DNA from: Brevundimonas vesicularis
Lineage (GTDB): Bacteria; Pseudomonadota; Alphaproteobacteria; Caulobacterales; Caulobacteraceae
Direction of reading: 5' to 3'
Assembly (NCBI RefSeq): GCF_014204545.1
Contig: NZ_JACHLJ010000002.1
Span: 681,529-745,528 of the forward strand
DNA: 64,000 nt
Shown here: in pieces, positions 56,213 through 63,631 of the stretch
Layout of the letters: each line of letters starts with the position of its first letter
Numbering within the stretch: position 1 is the first letter of the stretch
Made by a program: the position numbers and the translations under genes
Notes under the pieces: generated by a model
What the model was told of the DNA's origin: nothing
The model's database searches: none
Seen by the model: only the letters and a program-made list of their open reading frames with translations

Positions 56213-56590
56213 ATGAGTTCGATCTTGTCTAAGTGCATCGTCGTCGAGGACGACCCGTTCTGGCTTGAAGAAATCTCTGCGGCCCTGTTGCAGGCTGATG
56301 TCCAGATCCTGAACGCCCAAGACGGACGTCAGGCTTTGGAGTTGGCTAGCAGACACCCGGACGCGACGATGGTTCTCGACATCATAATGCCCGACGTCGA
56401 CGGTGTTGAAGTGCTTAAGAAGCTGCCGGACGTGGCGCCGCTCATGCCCGTCTTGGCGGTTACCGGCGGCGGTAGGCTTGGAGCGGGGTTTTATCTGAAC
56501 TTGGCGTCGACATTCGGCGCTAAGCGACAGCTCGCCAAGCCCTTTACACAGCAGCAGCTTCTGGACACCTGGACAGGACTAGCGGCTTAG
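56213..56590 (+). CDS. Stand-alone receiver-domain response regulator (1 of 4)
   Basis: A 125-residue protein that is one receiver domain without an output domain. The acidic pocket is VVEDDP (residues 12-14), the phosphoacceptor is Asp 56 in VLDIIMPDVDG, the switch Thr is in LAVTGGG and the Lys is in LAKPF. All are conserved, so it should be phosphorylatable. Single-domain regulators act by protein contact, e.g. in phosphorelays or motility control. First of four such genes in a row on the same strand, with a distinctly lower G+C than the core genes. Confidence 0.88.
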   Translation: MSSILSKCIVVEDDPFWLEEISAALLQADVQILNAQDGRQALELASRHPDATMVLDIIMPDVDGVEVLKKLPDVAPLMPVLAVTGGGRLGAGFYLNLASTFGAKRQLAKPFTQQQLLDTWTGLAA

Positions 56591-56609
56591 TTCGCCGCAG
56601 TCGGAGACA

Positions 56610-56984
56610 ATGATGAAATCAGGCGCCCTGATCCTTGTGATCGATGACGACCCTTACATGCGCGAGATAACGCGCGTTCATTTAGAAGGGGCGGGCTATG
56701 AAGTGGCTTTGGCTGCAACCGCTGCCGACGGCCTTGACAAGGCGAGGAGTCTCCGCCCGTCGGTAGTGATTATGGACTTCGCTATGCCGGGGGGGTCGGG
56801 CGCCGAAGCGCTCCGGGATCTTCGGAACGACCACGCGATCGGACAGGTGCCGGTTTTGATGGTGACGGCCTGGTCGTTGGAAGAGAGTCAAGCAAAGACC
56901 GCAGAGTTTGGAGCGACTTGGCTCCAGAAGCCCATTATGGCTGAACGCTTGATCGACTCCGTCCGCGAACTTGCAGCAGTATGA
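56610..56984 (+). CDS. Stand-alone receiver-domain response regulator (2 of 4)
   Basis: A 124-residue single receiver domain with VIDDDPYM, phosphoacceptor Asp 56 in IMDFAMPGGSG, switch Thr in LMVTAWS and Lys in WLQKPI. It starts 19 bases after the previous gene behind a CGGAGACA ribosome site, and its stop overlaps the next start by four bases (ATGA). The second and third genes are therefore translationally coupled. Confidence 0.88.
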   Translation: MMKSGALILVIDDDPYMREITRVHLEGAGYEVALAATAADGLDKARSLRPSVVIMDFAMPGGSGAEALRDLRNDHAIGQVPVLMVTAWSLEESQAKTAEFGATWLQKPIMAERLIDSVRELAAV

Positions 56985-57424
56985 GCCGGACAAGAGAGCA
57001 TGATTCTCGCGGTGCAAATGTGCTGGTCGTCGATGACGATCCCTTTATCGTCGAGATGGCCGAATTTTTACTGGGGCGCGACGGGCACCGTGTGAGTGTG
57101 GCTTCGAGCGGAGCGGCGGCTTTGGCCAAGATGGCAGCAAAGCCGCCAGAGCTTGTATTGCTGGATCTAGGTCTGCCCGACATTTCAGGCCTGGAAATCC
57201 TGCGCTATTTTCGAGCAGCAAGCGCTTGGCAGACGCTGCCTATTCTGGTGTTCACCGCTTCGCACGAAACCGAAAACATCGTACGCGCCAAGCGCTCGGG
57301 CGCTTCCGGCTATGTCTGCAAGCCTATCAAACCAGACACCTTGTTAGAAATGGTTCGAGACCTTCTGGACCATCCCGACTTGACGTGGGTGGACGACTAC
57401 ACCCGAGCCTATCGGCCGATTTGA
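56981..57424 (+). CDS. Stand-alone receiver-domain response regulator (3 of 4)
   Basis: A 147-residue protein. A short Arg/Asp-rich leader precedes the receiver domain with VVDDDPF at 17-21, phosphoacceptor Asp 62 in LLDLGLPDISG, switch Thr in LVFTASHE and Lys in YVCKPIKPDTL. A 25-residue tail (DLTWVDDYTRAYRPI) follows the domain and may be a partner-binding segment. It overlaps gene 2 by four bases. Confidence 0.88.
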   Translation: MSRTREHDSRGANVLVVDDDPFIVEMAEFLLGRDGHRVSVASSGAAALAKMAAKPPELVLLDLGLPDISGLEILRYFRAASAWQTLPILVFTASHETENIVRAKRSGASGYVCKPIKPDTLLEMVRDLLDHPDLTWVDDYTRAYRPI

Positions 57425-57503
57425 TCCGCCTCAACCGGAAGTTTACCCGACGCAGGCAAGCTTGATTTCCGCCCGGAAGCGGTAGCTGTTGTCGGAGTAT
57501 CCT

Positions 57504-57968
57504 GTGATCAAGTCGCGCATCCTCGTTGCCGAGGACGACCGTTATCTTGCGGCCTTAATTCGACAGACCCTAGAGAGCCATGGGTTCGCTATCACCTTGG
57601 CCCATAACGGCGAAGAGGCTTTGCTGAAAGCGGATATGACCTGTCCTGACCTTGTGCTGTTGGACGTCAGCATGCCCGTTATGGACGGCCTCACGGCCTT
57701 ACGGAGCTTGAGGGCGAACCGCTTTCACAGCAGAGTACCCGTTCTGATGCTGACAGCAGCCCGCAGCGAGAGCGATGTCAGGGATGCACTCTCGAATGGC
57801 GCGTCCGATTATCTTGTAAAACCGTTCCGTCCTGACGTACTGATCCGCAGAGTGGAACGCCTTCTTGGATCAATACACAACCTTACTGACGGGTTTGATC
57901 GGTTTGGTCAGAAAATTGGTTCACAAAGCAATGTCCTCATATTGGACGATGCTCCACTTGCCGAGTGA
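57504..57968 (+). CDS. Stand-alone receiver-domain response regulator (4 of 4)
   Basis: A 154-residue protein. The receiver domain has VAEDDR, phosphoacceptor Asp 54 in LLDVSMPVMDG, switch Thr in LMLTAARS and Lys in YLVKPFRPDVL. It is closest in sequence style to OmpR-class receivers, but the DNA-binding domain is replaced by a 35-residue tail (NLTDGFDRFGQKIGS). The GTG at 57504 follows CGGAG at good spacing; a TTG at 57489 would add five residues. No histidine kinase gene lies nearby. Confidence 0.87.
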   Translation: MIKSRILVAEDDRYLAALIRQTLESHGFAITLAHNGEEALLKADMTCPDLVLLDVSMPVMDGLTALRSLRANRFHSRVPVLMLTAARSESDVRDALSNGASDYLVKPFRPDVLIRRVERLLGSIHNLTDGFDRFGQKIGSQSNVLILDDAPLAE

Positions 57969-58376
57969 ATATTGACGACAAACCCAGAGCGCGACGCGCT
58001 CGCGTTGAATCATCTGCTGAAGAGGTTCGAACTGAGCGCGGGAGTGTTGCGGTCAGTCGGTCTTAAGAAAGACGCCCTCATCAAACGCCAGCGCGATTTT
58101 GGCGCTCGAACGGACAATAATCCCCTTCGGCTGCGCCGTCAGCGCCGAACCGAAGGGCTAAGATTTACGCTATTCTAGCTCCGAACGTGTCGCCGTTCGC
58201 GACGCCAGTCATCCCATGTCATTGGCTCCAACGACTGTGCGGGTAGATATTAGCGTAGCTACCTGTTCAAGCCACACTCCCAGAACAATACTGGCTAGTC
58301 AGCTTGTGGCAGATGGCTCGGTCAAGTGCACGTGGCGCCAACGCCGGTAAATTCTGCGAGTCGCAATCGGACACCG
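57969..58376. other. 408-bp region after the response-regulator run
   Basis: Apart from a weak 68-codon open frame beginning with TTG at 57972, I see no gene. A hairpin, CCCTTCGG against CCGAAGGG, lies at roughly 58126-58158. It has GC-rich inner pairing and could end the regulator transcript. The remaining 180 bases before the AbiJ-like pseudogene show nothing recognisable. Confidence 0.5.
57972..58178 (+). CDS. Weak hypothetical 68-residue open frame
   Basis: It would start with TTG four bases after the previous stop and encode a basic protein (LNHLLKRFELSAGVLRSVGL, then an Arg-rich end). There is no ribosome site better than GAGTGA and no recognised family. Codon use is not clearly protein-like, and its 3' half overlaps the terminator-like hairpin. 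Kept as a low-confidence entry. Confidence 0.22.
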   Translation: MTTNPERDALALNHLLKRFELSAGVLRSVGLKKDALIKRQRDFGARTDNNPLRLRRQRRTEGLRFTLF

Positions 58377-59229
58377 TCATTCTAACAGCTTTCCCGCCTG
58401 CGCTCGGGTACGTAGGCATGATACGAACGCGGCATATGCACCAGGCATGAACAAAGCGTCAGTTTCGTCCGCAGCCGAACTGTCCTGAAATACGGAGGCG
58501 TGTCGGACACCTTCTTCGTCCGAAGGGTAACCGTAAAGCTTCTTGAAAGCGTCCTTCAGCCCGCCATGGATGTGGCCGTTTTTGAGAGGACCGCTAGCGC
58601 GTCGCTGAGCGTGCTTTTTGATGAAGCGAGCACGACCGCGACGGATTCGACAGCATGGATACTGTTCCGGATCCGTTCGCTCCAATCCCCACGTCGGAGC
58701 TCCGATGCCGCGTCCAGAAGGTGGCGAGCTGCTCGTGGCGCTGGTCCCTGAGCCGCAATAACGGCCGTTGCGATGGTTTCGCCCTCTAAAGCCGTCCCCA
58801 CGGCGGATACAGTTCGGCCGTGAAGGACGGCGGTAGGCTGAGCGCCCTTGCACGAGCGCGTCTCCTACTTCGGCCTTGAACTCGTCCGGACAAAGGGGAT
58901 GTTGCAGCACGAACTCGATGTAATCGAACACAACGCCAATGCTTGTTTTCGTGCAAACCCGGCGGAGGAAGTCTCGCTGGTCCGAAACATCACTATCGAA
59001 CTGGAGATGTTCTTCTCGAGCACCTTAACGTGAGTATCCGCGAGGATCCGGTCCCACGGGGCTGTCGAATATGCGGACATCGGCCCGTATCCGACAGAAT
59101 TTTGAAAGCTGCTATCGAATGCATAGTGCAAGCGGTTGCGCAATCCGTCGCTCAGTTCGCCTAGCCGCAGTTGGGCGGGACCGACGCTAGTCCATTACGA
59201 TGCGAAAAACTGCGCTGGGGTTCATCCAT
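58377..59229 (-). pseudogene. AbiJ-NTD-like (putative abortive-infection) gene broken by at least four frameshifts
   Basis: Three minus-strand frames together spell one protein of about 280 residues. It starts MDEPQRSFSHRNGLASVPP, continues LGELSDGLRNRLHYAF and GVVFDYIEFVLQHP, then EGETIATAV, GDWSERIRNSIHAVESVA and GLKDAFKKLYGYPSDEEGVR. These motifs match uncharacterised proteins with an N-terminal AbiJ domain and a HEPN-like C-terminal part. The frame changes near 59170, 59010-59020, 58825-58840 and 58575-58590, each explained by a single missing base. The gene is therefore probably inactive, unless the indels are sequencing errors. It lies beside the tRNA-Arg fragment in a decayed region. 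Confidence 0.72.
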
Positions 59230-59553
59230 CACAGGGTCGCCTTCAGTTGGTGCTAAGCTCTGATCGACGAGGCCGTTCATCTCAGTCGCCCCCACTTGGA
59301 CGGATTTGCACTGAGGAAGCCACCTACCTCCACTGTTTGCGGCCGCTGTGCTTATGGTGCGCTTATCTACGCAACCATCACCCCAAGCATTGAGGCCGAT
59401 GAAGCGACGCAACGCACAGATTGAAACAGGGAAGAAGTGGCGCACCCGGAGCGATTCGAACGCCCGACCCTCAGATTCGTAGTCTGGTAAAAACCTTCTT
59501 ATGGTCAGCAACTTACGCTATGCGTTCCGTAACAGTCCACACTGGTGCGCCCC
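59230..59553. other. 324-bp gap holding only the tRNA fragment
   Basis: Between the AbiJ-like pseudogene and the left end of the IS5 element there is no gene. Bases 59438-59487 are the tRNA-Arg fragment. Open frames crossing the region run straight through the tRNA sequence and are not coding. No promoter or repeat was noticed. Confidence 0.6.
59438..59487 (-). other. 3' half of a tRNA-Arg(ACG) gene, probable attachment-site copy
   Basis: On the minus strand these 50 bases read as the anticodon stem-loop with CTACGAA (anticodon ACG), the variable region, a full T arm with TTCGAAT, the 3' acceptor strand and an encoded CCA. The 5' half of the tRNA (D arm and 5' acceptor strand) is missing; unrelated AT-richer DNA takes its place. 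The break lies at the 5' side of the anticodon stem, the usual crossover region for tyrosine recombinases. This is the footprint of an element integrated in tRNA-Arg. The intact gene would be expected at higher coordinates. Confidence 0.8.
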
Positions 59554-60383
59554 TAGGCTCAGGACTCATAGCCAGAACAGCACGGTAGCGGCGAGGGCTA
59601 TGGCGGACAGGAAGACGTTCGGGCAGCGATCGTAGCGGGTTGCGACCCGCCGCCAGTCTTTCAGGCGTCCGAACATGATTTCTATGCGGTTTCGCCGCTT
59701 GTAGCGTCGCTTGTCGTAGCGGATGGGTTCGGTGCGGGTTTTGCGGCCCGGGATGCATGGCGTGATCCCCTTGGCCTGCAAGGCGTCCCGGAACCAGTCG
59801 GCGTCGTAGCCCCGGTCCCCCAGAAGCCACTGGGCGCGGGGCAGGCTGTCCAGGAGAGCGGCAGCGCCGATGTATCGCTGACCTGACCCGCTGTCATGAA
59901 GAGGCTGATGGGCCTTCCGTTCGCATCGGTCATGGCGTGAAGCTTGGTGTTCATGCCGCCTGTCGTGCGTCCGATCAGTCGCCCGAGACCCCCTTTTTTA
60001 CCGCGAGGCTCGAAGCCGTGCGGTGCGCCTTGAGATAGGTCGCGTCGATCATGACCGTGCGGCGTTCGGTCTGAGCCCCGGACAGGCCCTCCATCATCCG
60101 GATGAAGACGCCAGCCTCACTCCATCGCTTCCAGCGGTTGTAGAGGGTCTTGTGCGGCCCGTAGGCCGCCGGCGCATCCGCCAGCGCAGGCCGTTGCGGT
60201 TGACGAAGATGATCCCGCTCAACACCCGGCGGTCGTCAACGCGCAGCTTGCCGTGGCTCTTGGGGAAGAAGGGCTCCAGCCGAGCCATCTGCTCGTCCGT
60301 CAGCCAATACAGGTCGCTCATATCCAGACTCCTCAGGAGCCTGAATCCGATCGCGCGCCTCACATCAATGGGTCCTGCGCCTA
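59554..60383 (-). mobile_element. IS5-family (IS427-like) insertion sequence, about 830 bp
   Basis: The left end, TAGGCTCAGGACTCAT at 59554, and the right end, whose complement reads TAGGCGCAGGACCCAT (ending 60383), form a 14-of-16 terminal inverted repeat. The element carries one transposase gene on the minus strand. Its right end interrupts a DUF892/YciE-type gene. A second, truncated copy of the same left end lies at 63460. The exact target duplication is unclear (a TA-containing sequence is likely). Confidence 0.85.
59566..60321 (-). pseudogene. IS5-family transposase with two frameshifts
   Basis: The transposase should start MSDLYWLTDEQMARLEPFFP at 60321 and end ALAATVLFWL at 59566, about 250 residues. 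Two single-base deletions break it: one near 60177-60184 (NRNGLRWR, then a shift before DAPAAYGPHKTLYNRW) and one near 59870-59877 (TAGQVSD, then a shift before IGAAALL). DDE residues survive in the pieces: VMIDATY, LLGDRGYDADWF and RIEIMFGRL. IS427-group elements use programmed frameshifting at an A-rich slippery run. Here the A7G5 run near 59992 reads in frame, so these breaks are not the programmed site. Confidence 0.82.
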
Positions 60384-60505
60384 AGCGAAGGATCAGAGGT
60401 TTTCGGGGCGATCTCCTTCAACACGCGCTGCATCTGGTCGTTGGCGGACCACAGGTCTTTCAGCTCGTCGGTGTAGAGGCCTTTCAGATCTTCTGGCGTC
60501 GACAT
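60384..60505 (-). pseudogene. 5' remnant of a DUF892 (YciE/YciF-type ferritin-like) gene, cut by IS5
   Basis: From ATG 60505 the minus strand encodes MSTPEDLKGLYTDELKDLWS and a further 20 residues (QMQRVLKEIAPKTSDPSL) typical of DUF892 proteins. It then runs directly into the IS5 right end at 60383. The rest (normally about 120 more residues, including the helical di-iron-like bundle) is absent from the left flank. The product is a four-helix stress protein of unknown function. The ribosome site CAGGAAC precedes the start. Confidence 0.8.
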
Positions 60506-60690
60506 GGATGTTCCTGCTGGATGAGTTGATTGGATGTCGTGCGGACGTTCGGAAAGCCGCTTCGGCCCCGTTAGCGATGAGCCAACCATCCGTTCCGGCG
60601 AATCCTCTCGTTAGCGCCGGAACAAGAACAGGCTCAATCTTGTTAGGCCCACTGGAAACCCGCGCGATCAGCGTCAGGCCTGAGGGATGT

Positions 60691-61992
60691 ATGCAAACGA
60701 CAAACTACGAGTTCATCGGATGGGACGCGCTGCTCTATGAGTGGGCGCCCAAGGTGATCGGCGCTGTGCTGATCCTCATCGCAGCTTGGTTTATCGGCAA
60801 GGCCGTGAAATGGGCCCTGGCGAAGGGGATCAATCGTATTCCTGGCGCCGCCAAGGCGAGCACCAGTGACAACCCGAAGCACTCGGTCGGCGCCAGCCTG
60901 GGAGATGTCGCCTTTTGGCTAATCCTCTTGTTCGGTGTCGTCGCCGCCCTCGGCGTCCTGAACCTGGGCCAGGTCGTCACGCCCCTGAACTCACTGCTCA
61001 CGCAGGTCGCGTCCTTCGTGCCGAGCGTCCTCGGCGCGGTCCTGATCTTCTTCATTGGGTTTGTAGTCGCGACTTTGGCCAAGCGAGTCGTCGAGGCTGC
61101 ACTGCAGGCCGCCAACGCGGATCGCTGGCTTGAGAAGGCCGGCCTGACCAAGGCGACGGGCTCGACTGGCGTCAGCACCGCGATCGGCACCCTGGTGTTC
61201 GTCCTGATTCTGATCCCCATCACGATCGCGGCGCTGGAGCAGCTGGGCATCGAGTCATTGACGGTTCCGGCGGTTGCCGTGCTGTCGACTGTCTTGGCTG
61301 CGATCCCGCATGTTCTCGCCGCTGCCATCGTTTTGGCGGTGGGTTGGTTCATCGGTCGCTGGGTCGCCCAGCTGATCGAACGCACCCTGCCGGCGACTGG
61401 GTTCGATCGCAGCATCTCGAGCCTGACGGCTTTGACCGCCACGACTCAGGCGCCGGCCGCGCCGAAGCCGACCGCGGCTCCCTATGCCGGTGACGTGACA
61501 CCGGCCACCGCAAGGGCTCTAGGTAGTGATGTGCCCAAGCCGATGACGCCGTCCAGCATCGTGGGCAAGATCGCAATGGCGGCGATCGTCGCCTTCACGG
61601 CGGTCGAGGCCGCCAAGCTTCTGCAGTTCGGCACGATCGCCGTGACGCTGCAGGAAATCCTGGCCTTGGCCGGACACGTCATCGTCGGCGGGATCATCAT
61701 CACCGCCGGCGTGCTGATCGGCGGTGTCGTCGCCAACCTGATCAACAAGGGTACTGGCGGCGCCGATGGCTTCGCCTCCACCCTGGTGCGTTGGGCCACG
61801 ATCGCATTGGCGACGGCCATGGGCCTTCGCTTCATGGGCATCGCCGACGATATCGTCCTTCTCGCCTTCGGCCTGATCCTGGGGGCGGCTGCGGTGGCGG
61901 CAGCGCTAGCCTTCGGGCTCGGCGGGCGCGACGCCGCCAGCAAGGTGGCCCAGACGTGGGCCGACAAGGTCACGAAGACCCCGCCCCAGTGA
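60691..61992 (+). CDS. Mechanosensitive-channel-like TM-helix protein (CmpX/MscS type)
   Basis: A 433-residue inner-membrane protein with repeated hydrophobic units. GAVLILIAAWFIGKAVKWAL near the start, VLGAVLIFFIGFVVATLAKRVVE in the middle and LAAAIVLAVGWFIGRWVAQLIE afterwards are TM_helix (conserved MscS-associated) repeats. A second set lies at the C-terminus (HVIVGGIIITAGVLIGGVVANL). It resembles CmpX-type proteins and lacks the usual MscS beta domain. A role in osmotic or envelope stress is likely by family. ATG 60691, preceded by TGAGGGATGT, is preferred to the longer open frame. Confidence 0.85.
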   Translation: MQTTNYEFIGWDALLYEWAPKVIGAVLILIAAWFIGKAVKWALAKGINRIPGAAKASTSDNPKHSVGASLGDVAFWLILLFGVVAALGVLNLGQVVTPLNSLLTQVASFVPSVLGAVLIFFIGFVVATLAKRVVEAALQAANADRWLEKAGLTKATGSTGVSTAIGTLVFVLILIPITIAALEQLGIESLTVPAVAVLSTVLAAIPHVLAAAIVLAVGWFIGRWVAQLIERTLPATGFDRSISSLTALTATTQAPAAPKPTAAPYAGDVTPATARALGSDVPKPMTPSSIVGKIAMAAIVAFTAVEAAKLLQFGTIAVTLQEILALAGHVIVGGIIITAGVLIGGVVANLINKGTGGADGFASTLVRWATIALATAMGLRFMGIADDIVLLAFGLILGAAAVAAALAFGLGGRDAASKVAQTWADKVTKTPPQ

Positions 61993-62059
61993 GACCTGCG
62001 GCCGACGATCGACGAGATCGCCGGCCGCATTCTTTTCCCCATTTAACGACGAGTTCGAC

Positions 62060-62671
62060 ATGACCGATAACCGCGATCGCGACACTCGCCTGACCCCAGT
62101 GGCCCCGGCCTGGCGCAAATACCTCCCCTGGATCATCGGAGCCGTCGTGCTCCTGCTGCTGCTACTCATGCTGACCCGCTGTGGCGACGACCGCGCCGCC
62201 ATGGATCCCGCAGCGACTGACGACGTCGCCGTAGCTCCGACGACCGAGACGCCGGTCATGCCCGCCACAAATGCTTCCGTTGGGGTTTCGGGGCTGGACG
62301 CCTACCTCGCTGGCTCGGACGCCGCCCCGCGCACTTTCGCGTTCGAGCGCGTCAACTTCGACACCGGCAGCAGCACCATTCGGCCCCAGGATCGTCCCGA
62401 GATCGCGGCCGTCGCCGCTGTTCTGAGCCGCTACCCGAATGCCAAGATCCGCCTGTACGGCTATGCGGACGCGCGCGGCTCCGACGCCGCGAACCGAACC
62501 CTCGCCCAGGCCCGGGCCGATATCGTCCGTTCCGCCCTGACGGCAGCCGGCGTGGATGCCCGCCGTATCGAGGCGCTTTCAGGCGGGGAAACCAACCCGG
62601 TCGACAGCAACGCCACCGCCGGAGGACTGGCTGAAAACCGCCGCACGGAACTGGTCGTCGTCCAGCGCTAA
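62060..62671 (+). CDS. OmpA-domain membrane-anchored protein
   Basis: A 203-residue protein. One membrane anchor lies at residues 23-40 (YLPWIIGAVVLLLLLLML), followed by an Ala/Thr-rich linker and a C-terminal OmpA domain (about 90-203) with FERVNFDTGSSTIRP, LYGYADARGSDAANRTLAQA and the ALSGGETNPVDS and AENRRTELVV motifs. It should bind peptidoglycan from the inner-membrane side. It lies 67 bases after the channel-like gene and probably shares its transcript. Confidence 0.88.
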   Translation: MTDNRDRDTRLTPVAPAWRKYLPWIIGAVVLLLLLLMLTRCGDDRAAMDPAATDDVAVAPTTETPVMPATNASVGVSGLDAYLAGSDAAPRTFAFERVNFDTGSSTIRPQDRPEIAAVAAVLSRYPNAKIRLYGYADARGSDAANRTLAQARADIVRSALTAAGVDARRIEALSGGETNPVDSNATAGGLAENRRTELVVVQR

Positions 62672-62722
62672 CCGCACAGGCCGGGGCTAGCGCCCGGGCC
62701 ATCCACCTTCAGAGGAGACGTC

Positions 62723-63121
62723 ATGAGCTTTTTCGGAAGAATTTGGGACAAGATCATCGGCCATAAGGCGCGTCCCACGACGCCTCAGGCCCAAGCGCCC
62801 ACGAGCACCCCAGTCTCGGTGCAGCCCGTTCCTGCGGCGCCCGCCACTCCCTTCACGCCTCAACCGGTCGATGTGGACCAGATCCTCTCCCAAATGGCCG
62901 AGATGAAGGGCGGCGGCGGAAACTGGCGGACATCGATCGTCGATCTGCTCAAGCTACTCGACCTGGATTCCAGCCTCGACGCCCGCAAGGACCTCGCCGA
63001 GGAGTTGGGCGTGCACGCTGGCGCTCATGGCTCGGCGGAACAGAACATCGCCCTGTCCAAAGCGGTCTGGCGAAAGCTTGCGGAGAATGGCGGCCAGGTT
63101 CCGGCCAGCCTTCGAGACTAA
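62723..63121 (+). CDS. DUF3597 domain protein
   Basis: A 132-residue cytosolic protein. The N-terminal MSFFGRIWDKIIGH and Pro/Ala-rich linker are followed by a compact C-terminal domain (VDVDQILSQMAEMKGGGGNW, then SIVDLLKLLDLDSSLDARKD). This domain is the DUF3597 family, related to LysM-associated or KfrA-like unknowns and often next to stress-response and OmpA genes. The function is not known. A strong AGAGGAGACGTC ribosome site precedes the start. Third gene of the small cluster. Confidence 0.85.
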   Translation: MSFFGRIWDKIIGHKARPTTPQAQAPTSTPVSVQPVPAAPATPFTPQPVDVDQILSQMAEMKGGGGNWRTSIVDLLKLLDLDSSLDARKDLAEELGVHAGAHGSAEQNIALSKAVWRKLAENGGQVPASLRD

Positions 63122-63133
63122 TCGAACAGGTCG

Positions 63134-63391
63134 ATGTCGGCTCAAGACACTGCTGCGATTCTCCTGCTCGCTCGCCACCTGGATGTGGAAGAGCCTTCGC
63201 CTGGGCAATCCAAATGGACGGATATCAAGGCGGCCATCGACGGCCTGAGCGATGATCGCCTTGATGCATCGATCCGCTATTTCGGTCAGGCGGGCTCGCC
63301 AGTTACCGCCCGCGCGGCTGAGATGCTGACGGATTTGATGATGGCGAGGATGGTCCGCCTATTGGGCGTGTCGAGATCGGAGCGACAATAG
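63134..63391 (+). CDS. Hypothetical 85-residue protein
   Basis: It starts with ATG 12 bases after the DUF3597 gene, so co-transcription is likely. The sequence is helical and charged (KWTDIKAAIDGLSDDRLDASI, then AAEMLTDLMMARMVRLLG). No family is recognised. It is unlikely to be a shadow frame because composition and the tight spacing match the neighbours. The following 68 bases, before the second IS5 copy, hold only a possible in-frame fragment YEAFLRDNGLTL of an unknown gene. Confidence 0.55.
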   Translation: MSAQDTAAILLLARHLDVEEPSPGQSKWTDIKAAIDGLSDDRLDASIRYFGQAGSPVTARAAEMLTDLMMARMVRLLGVSRSERQ

Positions 63392-63459
63392 CGCTTCGGA
63401 CTGGGCGCGGTACAGAGGGGGTCAGTATGAAGCCTTCTTGCGAGACAACGGCCTGACCC

Positions 63460-63631
63460 TAGGCTCAGGACTCATAGCCAGAACAACACGGTAGCGGCGA
63501 GGGCTATGGCGGACAGGAAGACGGTCGGACAGCGATCGTAGCGGGTTGCGACCCGCCGCCAGTCTTTCAGGCGACCGAACATGATTTCTATGCGGTTTCG
63601 CCGCTTGTAGCGTCGCTTGTCGTAGCGGATG
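63460..63631 (-). mobile_element. Truncated IS5 copy (left end only)
   Basis: These 172 bases repeat the left end of the element at 59554 almost exactly (only a few differences), from the terminal TAGGCTCAGGACTCAT to AGCGGATG. They carry the last 50-odd transposase codons (KRRYKRRNRIEIMFGRLKDW, then ALAATVLFWL). Homology stops abruptly at about 63631, where an integrase gene fragment begins. This is a remnant of an IS insertion followed by deletion. Confidence 0.88.
63472..63631 (-). pseudogene. 3' fragment of IS5 transposase
   Basis: Encodes the C-terminal 52 residues of the same transposase as at 59566-60321, including the conserved RIEIMFGRLKDWRRVATRY segment with the catalytic Glu. Without the N-terminal two thirds it cannot be functional. 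The few base differences from the first copy show the two are not a recent duplication by assembly error. Confidence 0.85.

Noticed and set aside
58377..58931. A 184-codon minus-strand frame as an intact gene
   Set aside because: Its middle third is Arg/Ser/Pro-rich nonsense while the flanking parts match a family; the missing part is in another frame, so it is part of a pseudogene.
59992..59998. Programmed frameshift site in the IS5 transposase
   Set aside because: The A7G5 run resembles the IS427-type slippery run, but here the frame is continuous across it; the actual breaks are elsewhere and look like mutations or sequence errors.
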